Under the pieces are notes generated by a model. It was not told the DNA's origin and made no database searches. It worked only from the letters and a program-made list of their open reading frames with translations. This document shows, in pieces, positions 26,685 to 34,116 of a stretch of DNA of 64,000 bases (its first letter is position 1; every line of letters starts with the position of its first letter). The stretch comes from Pseudoalteromonas sp. EB27. Its GTDB lineage: Bacteria; Pseudomonadota; Gammaproteobacteria; Enterobacterales; Alteromonadaceae. Made by a program: the position numbers and the translations under genes. The stretch spans positions 62,001 through 126,000 of the forward strand of contig NZ_MTQD01000015.1 in assembly GCF_001974875.1 (NCBI RefSeq), read 5' to 3'.

Positions 26685-27001
26685 TGGCGTGGATTTATTT
26701 GGTTATTGCCGGTTTACTTGAAATTGGCTGGCCGATAGGTTTAAAGGTGTCGCAAAACCCAGATACTCGTTGGCAAGGCATAGCAATAGCGGTGGCATTT
26801 TTAGTTGCTAGTGGTTTTATGTTGTGGCTTGCCCAAAAGCAAATATCTATGGGCACCTCATACGCCGTATGGACAGGTATTGGCGCTGCAGGTACGTTCT
26901 TAGTGGGTATATTGTTTTATAACGATGCCGCTACGTTTGGTCGTATTGCGGGAGTATTAATGATTATTAGTGGTGTGATAACGCTAAAAATCAGCTCTTA
27001 G
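26684..27001 (+). CDS. sugE: SMR-family exporter, Gdx/SugE type
   Basis: Four-helix small multidrug resistance protein of 105 residues, acting as an antiparallel dimer that exchanges protons for small cations. Glu13, the essential ion-coupling residue, is present in AGLLEIGWPIGLK. GTSYAVWTGIGAAG in helix 3 is typical of the Gdx/SugE branch, whose characterised members export guanidinium, rather than the EmrE/Qac branch. Pro replaces the usual Ala at position 17. The start codon overlaps the stop of the GNAT-nitrilase gene. No guanidine riboswitch is evident upstream of this gene pair. A terminator follows. Confidence 0.82.
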   Translation: MAWIYLVIAGLLEIGWPIGLKVSQNPDTRWQGIAIAVAFLVASGFMLWLAQKQISMGTSYAVWTGIGAAGTFLVGILFYNDAATFGRIAGVLMIISGVITLKISS

Positions 27002-27032
27002 AATCAGTTATTAAAACTATAAAAAATTATAA

Positions 27033-27062
27033 CAGCGCAGGTGTAAAAGCCTGCGCTTTTTT
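27033..27062 (+). terminator. Intrinsic terminator after sugE
   Basis: Stem AGCGCAGG / CCTGCGCT followed by T6. It lies between convergent genes. Confidence 0.85.
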
Positions 27063-27071
27063 ATGCTGCCA

Positions 27072-27950
27072 TTAATACGGTAACATTACCAAAATAGCGG
27101 CAATAGCAATGAGTATTAAGCCTGCAGTATCTTGTTTTTTAAGTGGCTGTTTTAACCAAAGTACGGCAATTAGCATGGTAAAAAATACTTCAACCTGTCC
27201 AAGTGTTTTAACGTAAGCAACATGTTGTAAGCTCATTGCACTAAACCAACCAATAGAGCCGACACAACTAAAAACACTAATTGCGGCTGTAGTGCCTTTG
27301 TATTGCCACAGTTTACTGAGTGTTTGCGGCTCTTTTAATAATAAATAGCCAAGTAGTATTAGCGTTTGTAGGCTGATTACAAACAGTAAAACCCAAGCGG
27401 CAGAATGTGGGAATAGTAACCCTGAATTTAAACTCGCTTCTCGTACCCACAGTGAGGTAAGTGCAAAGCAAGTACCACAAGCAAGGCCTAGTAATGCTGT
27501 TTTAGCATTAAAGTGTTTAACGCTTGTTATGCCACTGAGCAGCAATACGGCAATAGCGCCAAAAAATACACCAAGCCAACCGAGCAGAGAAAGTGCCGAG
27601 CCAAAAAATAACACACCTAAAATAGCGGCCACTAACGCCTCGCTTTTGGCAAGACCAGCACCTACAGCGTAATTATTCATTTTAAACAACTTAACCATTA
27701 AACCGGTAGCAAGTATTTGCATAACACTTGCGCCTACAATAAATCCCCAAAAGGCATTATTAAATGTAGGCATGGTGGTATCTTGATATTGATACAAACC
27801 ATATAAATACACGGCAGCAATAGGGCCTGCAATAATAAAGCGGGAGAGGGTTACGCCAGCAACACTCACATCGTTACTTAATTTACTTTGCAGGGCATTA
27901 CGCCATGCTTGCATGAAAGCGGCTAAAAAAGTGAAAAATATCCAGGTCAT
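27072..27950 (-). CDS. DMT-superfamily (EamA-like) transporter
   Basis: Inner-membrane permease of the drug/metabolite transporter superfamily with about ten helices in two EamA-type halves. The first half has FLAAFMQAWRNALQ and GLAKSEALVAAILGVLFFG; the second has KTLGQVEVFFTMLIAVLWLKQPL. The substrate is unknown. The start is uncertain: the frame is open up to a GTG at 28058, but the hydrophobic N-terminus of homologous proteins would begin at the Met at 27950 (MTWIFF) or 27959. No start has a strong ribosome site. A 17-bp perfect palindrome upstream may be an operator. Confidence 0.78.
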   Translation of the reverse strand: MTWIFFTFLAAFMQAWRNALQSKLSNDVSVAGVTLSRFIIAGPIAAVYLYGLYQYQDTTMPTFNNAFWGFIVGASVMQILATGLMVKLFKMNNYAVGAGLAKSEALVAAILGVLFFGSALSLLGWLGVFFGAIAVLLLSGITSVKHFNAKTALLGLACGTCFALTSLWVREASLNSGLLFPHSAAWVLLFVISLQTLILLGYLLLKEPQTLSKLWQYKGTTAAISVFSCVGSIGWFSAMSLQHVAYVKTLGQVEVFFTMLIAVLWLKQPLKKQDTAGLILIAIAAILVMLPY

Positions 27951-28040
27951 GATTGTCATCGTTAAAATGTAAGGCAGTAAAGTTAACAAGCTTTGTGAAG
28001 TAAAGCGATGCATTAACCGTGATGTTGAATATTCATCATC

Positions 28041-28057
28041 TGCGACATTATGTCGCA
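28041..28057. promoter_or_regulatory. 17-bp perfect palindrome, candidate operator
   Basis: TGCGACAT-T-ATGTCGCA, a perfect dyad about 90 bp upstream of the likely transporter start and 130 bp upstream of the divergent MAPEG gene. The regulator is not recognised. Confidence 0.45.
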
Positions 28058-28103
28058 CGGGTTTGAGGATAAATTTAGCTATAGTAGGTCTGATGTTATT
28101 GTT

Positions 28104-28146
28104 AGCCGCCAGAGTTTGTCATAAACGTATCTGGCGGCTTTTTTAT
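28104..28146 (+). terminator. Strong terminator without an obvious upstream plus-strand gene
   Basis: Stem GCCGCCAGA / TCTGGCGGC followed by T6, in the plus direction. It lies 40 bp before the MAPEG gene and beyond the 5' end of the divergent transporter. It could end a short leader or small RNA. Confidence 0.7.
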
Positions 28147-28188
28147 TGCGCTTATGCTAAATTATCCGAAACATTAAAAGGATAAATT

Positions 28189-28572
28189 ATGACAACATTA
28201 GTTGTATGTGCATTACTTGCGGTATTAATGCCTTACTTTGCAAAAGTGCCGGTTGCTATAGCAATGGCAAAATTAGGTCGATACGACAATAAACACCCAA
28301 GGGCGCAACAAATAAAATTAACCGGCTTTGGTGCACGGGCGCTCGCTGCTCATCAAAACTGTTTTGAATCGCTTGCTGTTTTTGCTGTCGCTATTGCAGT
28401 TGTACTCGGCACTAACTCTGTAGGTGCAGTGACCGAAATGTTAGCGGTTACGCATATTGTGTCGCGTATTTTGTATTGCGTATTTTACTATATGAACCTA
28501 GATATAATTCGCTCATTAGTGTGGTTTATTGGTTTGGGTACGGCGATTGCCATGATTGTGGTGAGTTTATAA
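28189..28572 (+). CDS. MAPEG family membrane protein
   Basis: Four-helix membrane protein of 127 residues with the MAPEG pattern (eicosanoid and glutathione metabolism family). The characteristic ARALAAHQNCFESLAVFA segment lies in helix 2, and the later SRILYCVFYYMNLDIIRSLVWFIG segment is equally typical. Bacterial members are mostly uncharacterised; glutathione transferase activity is known for some. AAAGGAT precedes the ATG. A long hairpin follows and separates it from the convergent M56 gene. Confidence 0.82.
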   Translation: MTTLVVCALLAVLMPYFAKVPVAIAMAKLGRYDNKHPRAQQIKLTGFGARALAAHQNCFESLAVFAVAIAVVLGTNSVGAVTEMLAVTHIVSRILYCVFYYMNLDIIRSLVWFIGLGTAIAMIVVSL

Positions 28573-28589
28573 CTTTATAGCGTAAAACC

Positions 28590-28624
28590 ACAAAGCAAGC
28601 AGCCTAAAAGGGCGCTTGCTTTGT
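28590..28624. terminator. Hairpin between the convergent MAPEG and M56 genes
   Basis: Perfect 11-bp stem ACAAAGCAAGC / GCTTGCTTTGT, extended by GCC/GGC pairs. No clear T run follows, so its efficiency is doubtful. Confidence 0.5.
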
Positions 28625-28646
28625 AGTCTTGAACAACCCGGTGGCG

Positions 28647-29858
28647 TTAATGCGATACTTTAATTCGCTCAATTAAATCGGTAGGTGCCACTTCACTATT
28701 AATCGCAAAATCTAGTTGTACAAGTACATCTTCAAAACCTGAATCAGATGCTTTATATTTCCATTTTGCTAGTGCCTCTTTCGCTGATTTATCAAAAACA
28801 TCTTTAGGTTTAGATTGAATAACACTAATGTTTTTTGTTTTACCGTTTGCTGCAATATCGTATTTTAATACAACAGAGCCGCTGATCCCTTGTTGAGCTG
28901 CTTTTATTGGGTAAGCAGGTTCAATGCGTATTGTTGGTGAAATATGTTCCTCTTGCGTTTTATTTACTTCTGGTTGCTTTGCAATTGCTAAGCCGCTTAG
29001 CATGCTTGCGGCTACAAGTAATAAGCCACCTTTAGCAAACTTTGAACGCTCCCCGCTGTGTTTTATATTAGTAAGTCGTTGTAACATCGTTTTTTTATCT
29101 CCGTAGTGTGAATAAGCCATAAGTCCTGTGGGCGCATTTTCCGCACAGCTTATTAAGGCTTTGCTGTATAAAATGTGTTGTTGTGTGGTTTTATTGGTAA
29201 GTACCCGTTCATCACAAGTCAGCTCTTGTAGACGGCGCATGCTTGCGTAACAAGCCCAAGCTAGTGGGTTAAACCAAAGTAAAATAGTAGGCAGTAATAT
29301 AAGTGCGTTTGTTAGGTTGTCTTTGCGTTTAATGTGTACGTTTTCGTGCTCTAAAATAAGCGCTAATGTGGCTTTATCGAATTGCGCATTATAGTTACTC
29401 GGTAACACTAGCTTGCTGTTTAAAATCCCGATCACCATTGGCGTGGCCACATATTGGCTGGTATAGGCATTAACACCAGCGGTAAGAGTGCCTTCAAATT
29501 GGGTTAACTCAGTTAACTGCAGGCTTTTAACAAAACGGGTATGTGTAATAAAACTAGCTATTAATAACCCTGCGGTAATAAGTAGATACATGAGCGCCCA
29601 GCTAATACCTACCTCGTTTGAAAAAGATTGGTTGGGGGTGATTAAGTAGTGACTAATATTACTGTTTTGCAGTGGTTTAATTGCGTTTGGTAAATTAGCA
29701 ATCACCAATGCCGCAGGTAATAGCCATGCTAATTTATATACAAATCGCGAGCCAAGGGCTTTTAAACCAAATCGCTCGAGTAAAATAAATCCACAAAACA
29801 AAATACTTAATAGTAGTTGCTGCTCAATCAACCAATTAAACCCAGTTTGAATAACCAT
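28647..29858 (-). CDS. BlaR1-like M56 metallopeptidase with C-terminal TonB-type domain
   Basis: Membrane sensor-protease of 403 residues. N-terminal helices (about 10-30, 38-58, 86-108) precede a cytosolic M56 zinc protease domain with HENVH (His171, Glu172, His175) and the downstream Glu in LQELTCDERV. A further helix lies at about 277-295. Then, in place of the penicillin-binding domain of BlaR1, a TonB C-terminal-like domain follows (about 313-390, YPIKAAQQGISGSVVLKYD). In BlaR1/MecR1 systems such proteases lead to destruction of a BlaI repressor; that repressor gene lies 9 bp upstream. The signal sensed by this domain arrangement is unknown. Confidence 0.85.
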   Translation of the reverse strand: MVIQTGFNWLIEQQLLLSILFCGFILLERFGLKALGSRFVYKLAWLLPAALVIANLPNAIKPLQNSNISHYLITPNQSFSNEVGISWALMYLLITAGLLIASFITHTRFVKSLQLTELTQFEGTLTAGVNAYTSQYVATPMVIGILNSKLVLPSNYNAQFDKATLALILEHENVHIKRKDNLTNALILLPTILLWFNPLAWACYASMRRLQELTCDERVLTNKTTQQHILYSKALISCAENAPTGLMAYSHYGDKKTMLQRLTNIKHSGERSKFAKGGLLLVAASMLSGLAIAKQPEVNKTQEEHISPTIRIEPAYPIKAAQQGISGSVVLKYDIAANGKTKNISVIQSKPKDVFDKSAKEALAKWKYKASDSGFEDVLVQLDFAINSEVAPTDLIERIKVSH

Positions 29859-29867
29859 GTTAATCCC

Positions 29868-30242
29868 TTACTTTTGGTTTTTTTCCCAGTCATCTATAAC
29901 TTTTTTAAGCTCGTTTATATCTTGCTGAGAAAGCTGCTCCGATTTAGCAAAGCCACTTACAAGTGGCGCAATACGCCCACTAAAAAATCGCTCAATAAAG
30001 TTTTGGCTTTCTTTTAGGGTGTAGTCGGCGCGCTCCATACAGGGAGTATAAATATATTGGCGACCTTCTTTTTCAAATGTAAGTGCGCCTTTTTTTACTA
30101 GTCGACCTAGTAGCGTTTTAATGGTTTTTTCGTGCCATTGCTTATCGTCGCTTAAGCGCTCAATTATTTGGCTCGCGGTGGCGGGGTAGTTAATCCAAAG
30201 TGCGTCGAGCACGTCAAACTCTGCTTTTGATAACTCAATCAT
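29868..30242 (-). CDS. BlaI/MecI/CopY family transcriptional repressor
   Basis: Winged-helix repressor of 124 residues: ELSKAEFDVLDALW at the N-terminus, recognition region TLLGRLVKKGALTFEKEGRQYIY and a C-terminal dimerisation part (about 75-124) where BlaR1-type proteases normally cut. It is the first gene of a pair with the M56 protease. Two TACA-NN-TGTA operator boxes lie directly upstream, so autoregulation is likely. No beta-lactamase gene is next to it; the regulon could include distant genes. Confidence 0.9.
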   Translation of the reverse strand: MIELSKAEFDVLDALWINYPATASQIIERLSDDKQWHEKTIKTLLGRLVKKGALTFEKEGRQYIYTPCMERADYTLKESQNFIERFFSGRIAPLVSGFAKSEQLSQQDINELKKVIDDWEKNQK

Positions 30243-30250
30243 GCTATTGC

Positions 30251-30290
30251 CTACAAATGTAATCTTTAATTAAAGACTACACCTGTAATC
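30251..30290 (-). promoter_or_regulatory. Two BlaI-type operator boxes
   Basis: CTACAAATGTAATC (30251-30264) and CTACACCTGTAATC (30277-30290) share the TACA-NN-TGTA dyad typical of BlaI/MecI operators, spaced 26 bp apart. They lie 9 to 48 bp upstream of the repressor ATG and would cover its promoter. Confidence 0.75.
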
Positions 30291-30343
30291 TATAATTGCA
30301 AGTTTATTTTTAACTTTTTGAGATGTAGTTAAGTGACTTGGTA

Positions 30344-31036
30344 TTAGATTTTTGAAATATCGGTTTTATTAATTTGTATATATTGGTTTTCAGGTAGGTT
30401 TAGTTTTGAAAGGGTGAGGTCACTAAATTGCGATCTATATAAATCAATAACTTTGTATCCGCAGTAATGCGCCATTTTACGTATTTGCCTGTTTAGCCCT
30501 TGTTTTAAAACAATACTAAACTGATTACTGGCTATTTTATTTACTTCACAAGGCAGGGTTATGTGTTTATCAACGGGTACGCCTGCTGCCATTTTGTCAC
30601 AAAAAGCATCGTCTAAAGGCTTATTTACGGTGACTAAATAATGTTTAGGCTGGTGGAAATCAGGATGTATTAGTTGGTTACAAAAATCCCCATCGTTGGT
30701 CAAAATAAGCAAACCACGAGAGTCTTTATCTAATCGACCAATAGGGTAAACACGGGTAAGTGTAGGCAAGTAGTGAATAAGGCTGGCAGGGTCATCAATA
30801 TTTAATTTGCAGTCAATGCCTACCGGCTTGTGATACGCAAAATAAACTAAATCTGCTACACCTTCAATTTCTTGCCCGTTAACTATTACAGTGTCTTGCT
30901 CATCAACGTGATCAATATGATTCGCTAGGCGATTATTTACAGTTACAACACCTTCATCAATTAAACGCGATGCTTGTTTACGAGAACAAATACCCGCATG
31001 GGCAATATATTTAGCGAGTCGGATTTTTGTGCTCAT
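30344..31036 (-). CDS. RluF-like 23S rRNA pseudouridine synthase
   Basis: RsuA/RluB/E/F-family pseudouridine synthase, 230 residues. An N-terminal S4 RNA-binding domain (about 6-60, LAKYIAHAGICSRKQASRLI) is followed by the catalytic domain. The active-site Asp lies in GRLDKDSRGLLILTNDGD, and the later QGLNRQIRKMAHYCGY is the second signature. KPVGID and the pattern around the active site resemble RluF (U2604 of 23S rRNA), but the basic C-terminal tail of E. coli RluF is absent, so RluE/RluF-type specificity is inferred. Confidence 0.83.
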   Translation of the reverse strand: MSTKIRLAKYIAHAGICSRKQASRLIDEGVVTVNNRLANHIDHVDEQDTVIVNGQEIEGVADLVYFAYHKPVGIDCKLNIDDPASLIHYLPTLTRVYPIGRLDKDSRGLLILTNDGDFCNQLIHPDFHQPKHYLVTVNKPLDDAFCDKMAAGVPVDKHITLPCEVNKIASNQFSIVLKQGLNRQIRKMAHYCGYKVIDLYRSQFSDLTLSKLNLPENQYIQINKTDISKI

Positions 31037-31126
31037 AACGTGTGATGCCAGCGGCTAATAAAAATTTGATCGCGATTATAGCAAAGCTGCGTATCGATAC
31101 TGTTAAATTTAATTAAGGCAAAAATT

Positions 31127-31432
31127 ATGGGTATTAAATTTTCACAGTTAAAGAAGCATGAGCCGCTACAAAAAGTCATTGTTCACTCGTTAGATATGGC
31201 GCTTTATCAAGTATCGGTAATGATTAATAACGTTGAATACTATGTAACAGAAGACAGCGGTGAATTTTTAAGAGCGCTAAGCCCACTGCATGTTCAAAAG
31301 CGTTTTGACAAAATAGCATATGCACAGATGATATTAAGGCAAACTAGTGCTTATGACGAAATGTGCGGTCAGCCAGAAAAAACCGGCAGCAATATGCTTG
31401 AAGTACCTTATGGTAAAAATAATCTGTATTGA
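31127..31432 (+). CDS. Small conserved protein, DUF6482-like
   Basis: Cytosolic protein of 101 residues with no signal or membrane segment. The pattern DMALYQVSVMINNVEYYVTED in the first half and a basic helix (LHVQKRFDKIAYAQMILRQTSAYDEMCG) resemble small gammaproteobacterial proteins grouped as DUF6482. Function unknown. AAGG lies upstream of the ATG. The next gene, a GNAT protein, starts 41 bp later on the same strand. Confidence 0.6.
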   Translation: MGIKFSQLKKHEPLQKVIVHSLDMALYQVSVMINNVEYYVTEDSGEFLRALSPLHVQKRFDKIAYAQMILRQTSAYDEMCGQPEKTGSNMLEVPYGKNNLY

Positions 31433-31473
31433 TGGTATGAGTTTGCTAACATTCGCTTTTTAAGAAGCGCAAT

Positions 31474-31881
31474 ATGTACCAATTAAAAGTAGATAATACC
31501 GATGAGTTAAACTCAGCGCTTCGCGCACAAATGGTTGAATTTAACGCCCAGCATTTTGATGCGCAAAGAGTGCCATTAGGCTATAAATTTACTGATGAGC
31601 GAGGTGAGCTTGTTGCCGGTATTAGTGGGTGTGTGTTTGGAAATTGGCTGATGGTTAGTTGGCTTTGGTGTAGCGATAGTGCGCGAGGTAAGAGGCTTGC
31701 AGGTAAGTTGCTAACGGCACTTGAGCAAGCTGCTATTGAATTAGGTGCAACAACTGCTCAGCTTGATACACTTGATTTTCAAGCAAAACCCTTTTATGAA
31801 AAGCGCGGTTATAGTGTTAAGTATCAACTTAATAATTACCCACGCTCAGGTACGCGTTACTTTATGGAAAAGCCACTTTAA
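31474..31881 (+). CDS. GNAT family N-acetyltransferase
   Basis: Single-domain acetyltransferase of 135 residues. The acetyl-CoA binding loop is SARGKRLAGKLLTALEQAA (about 68-86). The preceding strand NWLMVSWLWC and the C-terminal QAKPFYEKRGYSVKYQL are typical for the family. The small-molecule or protein substrate is not predictable. It is convergent with the HopJ-like gene, with only 9 bp between. Confidence 0.85.
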   Translation: MYQLKVDNTDELNSALRAQMVEFNAQHFDAQRVPLGYKFTDERGELVAGISGCVFGNWLMVSWLWCSDSARGKRLAGKLLTALEQAAIELGATTAQLDTLDFQAKPFYEKRGYSVKYQLNNYPRSGTRYFMEKPL

Positions 31882-31890
31882 TTTTGCTGG

Positions 31891-32247
31891 CTATTTTTCT
31901 TTTAATGGCTCGCCTTCAAAGGTAACACCTAAAAAAGGTGTTGCCTCTGGTGCTAACATAAACGTGCGAATGTTCATGTGATCATCCCCTTTAGGGTTTT
32001 GCAGCACGTCTTCTCGGTAAAACTTACCAAAACAATCCAACGTATTTTGTTTACTTAAGTCGTTTAATTTAGCAAACGCAAAAATTTTACACGATCCGTT
32101 GTTCTCACTCGCAGCGCTAAGTAATCCATGGTTATTAAAGCCATATGCAGTAAAGTCGTAATTTGCTTCAATCACCGCCATTGTATCGGTAAATTGAATG
32201 CTTTTTGGGTTTTCTGCAAGGGTTTTTAAATAGTCATTTAGTGTCAT
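31891..32247 (-). CDS. HopJ family protein
   Basis: Protein of 118 residues that fits the HopJ (type III effector HopJ) Pfam family: FTDTMAVIEANYDFTAYGF, NGSCKIFAFAKLNDLS and NIRTFMLA. Despite the family name, members are widespread in free-living proteobacteria, and no type III secretion gene is visible here. It is most likely a small cytosolic protein of unknown function. No signal peptide. It lies 21 bp after the protease-like gene on the same strand and may be cotranscribed with it. Confidence 0.82.
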   Translation of the reverse strand: MTLNDYLKTLAENPKSIQFTDTMAVIEANYDFTAYGFNNHGLLSAASENNGSCKIFAFAKLNDLSKQNTLDCFGKFYREDVLQNPKGDDHMNIRTFMLAPEATPFLGVTFEGEPLKEK

Positions 32248-32268
32248 GTGTTACCTTTGGGTTTTTAA

Positions 32269-33372
32269 TTATTTAGCGCTCAACTCTAGCTCATCTGTTT
32301 GCTGATTTATATTGAATTTAAATCGCGATAGAAAGTTCATTCCTAGCAAACCTTGCCCGCGGGTGTTTTCAATACTCAACACTTCAAAACCATAAATAAT
32401 TTGCGAGCCCACTTTAAACGATTCAATTTGATAACGCTTTACAATAATTTGACCGTTAGCTGTATTTACCGTTACATCGCCTAAATATAAAGGTTGTGGC
32501 GAAATTTGCTCAATTATACTTGTAGGTAGCGAGGTCACGCTTGCGCCAGTATCAATCATTAGTTCGGTCAATAGATTATTATTTATTTCGGTGTTTATTA
32601 AGTAATGTGCGCCGTAAGGCGTTAAAGCAACGAAGTCGTCTTGCGATTGTGCTTTATTGATCATCGCTTGCAGTGTTTGCACTTGGCTTTTTAGATTGTG
32701 CTGGTTTGGCATTCGATCAAGCGTTGCTTGTGCGCTAATTAAATCGCCTTGCTGATAGTAGGCGTACGCAAGCGGGTATAAAAACTGTGCGTTATCGCTT
32801 TTATAATCAAGCCAAATTTGTGTTTGCTCAATAATAGCTTGCCAATTTTGTTGCTCAGTTAATGTGTGTAATTCGTTTTGAGTGAGCGTATTTAAGCGTG
32901 TATTTGCATTGCTTTGCTGATCAGCAGATAGCAACGGAAACAACTCAAATAAAGCAATAATGGCGTTTTGTGTTTGCTCGCTACTTATTAAATACTCAAC
33001 CTGAAAGTTAAGTAATTCTACGTTATAAGGACTGTTATTTAATAGCGCATTGAGAAATGACTCGCTGAGTAATAAATTGCTACTTAGCCATGTTTTAAGC
33101 TGTACTAGCCACGATGAATAAAGTTTTTTTGCACTTTCTGGATTGCTGTTTTTTAACTGTTGATAGCTATTAAGTGCGGCTTCAAATTGGTGTTGTTTAA
33201 ATTGCTGCTTTGCTGTATTTAGTAACGTATTTTGTTGTTTAGGTAATACACTTTGCTGGGTACTTTGCGTTTTTTGTACTTTAGTTAACGCGGGCTGCGG
33301 CCATAATAAATAAGCGTTAAGGCTAAGTGAGCCAATTAATAGTAAGGTGATTAGCTTGGCATAGTGGCTCAT
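32269..33372 (-). CDS. Retropepsin-like aspartic protease with helical repeat region
   Basis: Membrane-anchored protein of 367 residues. One N-terminal helix (about 5-24, signal anchor) is followed by a Gln/Ser-rich linker and TPR-like helical repeats (about 50-235). The C-terminal retropepsin-like domain (about 245-367) has the active-site triplet Asp274-Thr-Gly in LMIDTGASVTSLP and the conserved GLLGMNFLSRF. Single-domain retropepsins act as dimers. The domain would lie in the periplasm. The substrate is unknown. A fragment of the interspersed repeat lies just upstream. Confidence 0.82.
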   Translation of the reverse strand: MSHYAKLITLLLIGSLSLNAYLLWPQPALTKVQKTQSTQQSVLPKQQNTLLNTAKQQFKQHQFEAALNSYQQLKNSNPESAKKLYSSWLVQLKTWLSSNLLLSESFLNALLNNSPYNVELLNFQVEYLISSEQTQNAIIALFELFPLLSADQQSNANTRLNTLTQNELHTLTEQQNWQAIIEQTQIWLDYKSDNAQFLYPLAYAYYQQGDLISAQATLDRMPNQHNLKSQVQTLQAMINKAQSQDDFVALTPYGAHYLINTEINNNLLTELMIDTGASVTSLPTSIIEQISPQPLYLGDVTVNTANGQIIVKRYQIESFKVGSQIIYGFEVLSIENTRGQGLLGMNFLSRFKFNINQQTDELELSAK

Positions 33373-33380
33373 TATTACCT

Positions 33381-33403
33381 CTTATTTAATGCGATTGGTA
33401 TTA
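33381..33403 (-). repeat. Fragment of the ATACCAATT repeat family
   Basis: On the minus strand TAATACCAATCGCATTAAATAAG matches one end of the elements at 12462-12536 and 14721-14808; no matching second end is present. It overlaps the yigB stop codon. Confidence 0.5.
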
Positions 33404-34108
33404 TTTAATAAAGTGCGTTAATGCATGAATATTGGCTATTTCAATATCAGCCAGCCCTTTATAGCTATAATTAGCGCCTTGGTCGTTTAACCATACCGAT
33501 TGGCAACCGGCATTATTTGCGCCTTGCACGTCGGTATCTAGGCTATCACCAATATGTAAAATATCGCTTTTAGCAACGTTTAAATGTGCGGCTGCTTTAT
33601 CAAATAAAGTGGTATGCGGTTTTGCTTTACCGTGCATACCCGCTTGCAGTACTAGCTCAAATTTATTGTGTAAATTAAAGCGTTCAATTTCTACGTTACC
33701 GTTAGTAATTACAATAAGAGTGAAATGTTTTGCCAAGTTATCCAGCAGGTTAAGTATGTCATCGCTAACCACTATGTTGCTACGTACATCGGCAAAGGCG
33801 TTATACGCTGCATTTGCATGAAGCTCTACATCATCGACGTTTAAATTTAACTTGGAAAGCGCTAAACGCAGTGTATGTTGGCGCCATTTAGTGACGTTAT
33901 CGGCAAGTTCTGGTGATTGTAATACGGCTTCGTTACGGCATAGTTGCCAGTACTTTGGACCTTGTTCTTGGTAGCGTGGTACTGCGTTTAAATAATTTTG
34001 CTGGGCTTTAACGGCTGCTTTTATAATAGGATGGTTGCTGTATAGCGTGTCGTCTAAATCAAAGCTCATGACAGAAAATGGCTTAATAGCACGATTAAAT
34101 CGGATCAT
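33401..34108 (-). CDS. yigB: HAD-family phosphatase, YigB
   Basis: Haloacid dehalogenase-type phosphatase of 235 residues, ortholog of E. coli YigB by sequence and gene order. In E. coli it dephosphorylates 5-amino-6-(5-phospho-D-ribitylamino)uracil in flavin synthesis. Motif I is SFDLDDTLY with nucleophile Asp17 and acid Asp19, motif II is VITNGN, and motif III/IV are HGKAKPHTTLF and HIGDSLDTDVQGANNAG. A helical cap lies at about 30-100. It follows xerC by 8 bp and closes the dapF-DUF484-xerC-yigB operon. Confidence 0.88.
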   Translation of the reverse strand: MIRFNRAIKPFSVMSFDLDDTLYSNHPIIKAAVKAQQNYLNAVPRYQEQGPKYWQLCRNEAVLQSPELADNVTKWRQHTLRLALSKLNLNVDDVELHANAAYNAFADVRSNIVVSDDILNLLDNLAKHFTLIVITNGNVEIERFNLHNKFELVLQAGMHGKAKPHTTLFDKAAAHLNVAKSDILHIGDSLDTDVQGANNAGCQSVWLNDQGANYSYKGLADIEIANIHALTHFIK

Positions 34109-34116
34109 ATTACTTC

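Noticed and set aside
28647..30242. Complete beta-lactamase-inducible resistance operon
   Set aside because: The M56 protein has a TonB-type domain and not a penicillin-binding sensor, and there is no beta-lactamase gene nearby.
30330..30350. Fourth copy of the ATACCAATT repeat near the rluF stop
   Set aside because: Only TAATACCAA matches; neighbouring bases do not follow the element.
31891..32247. HopJ protein as a type III secretion effector
   Set aside because: The family is common in free-living bacteria, no secretion apparatus is visible, and nothing indicates an effector role.
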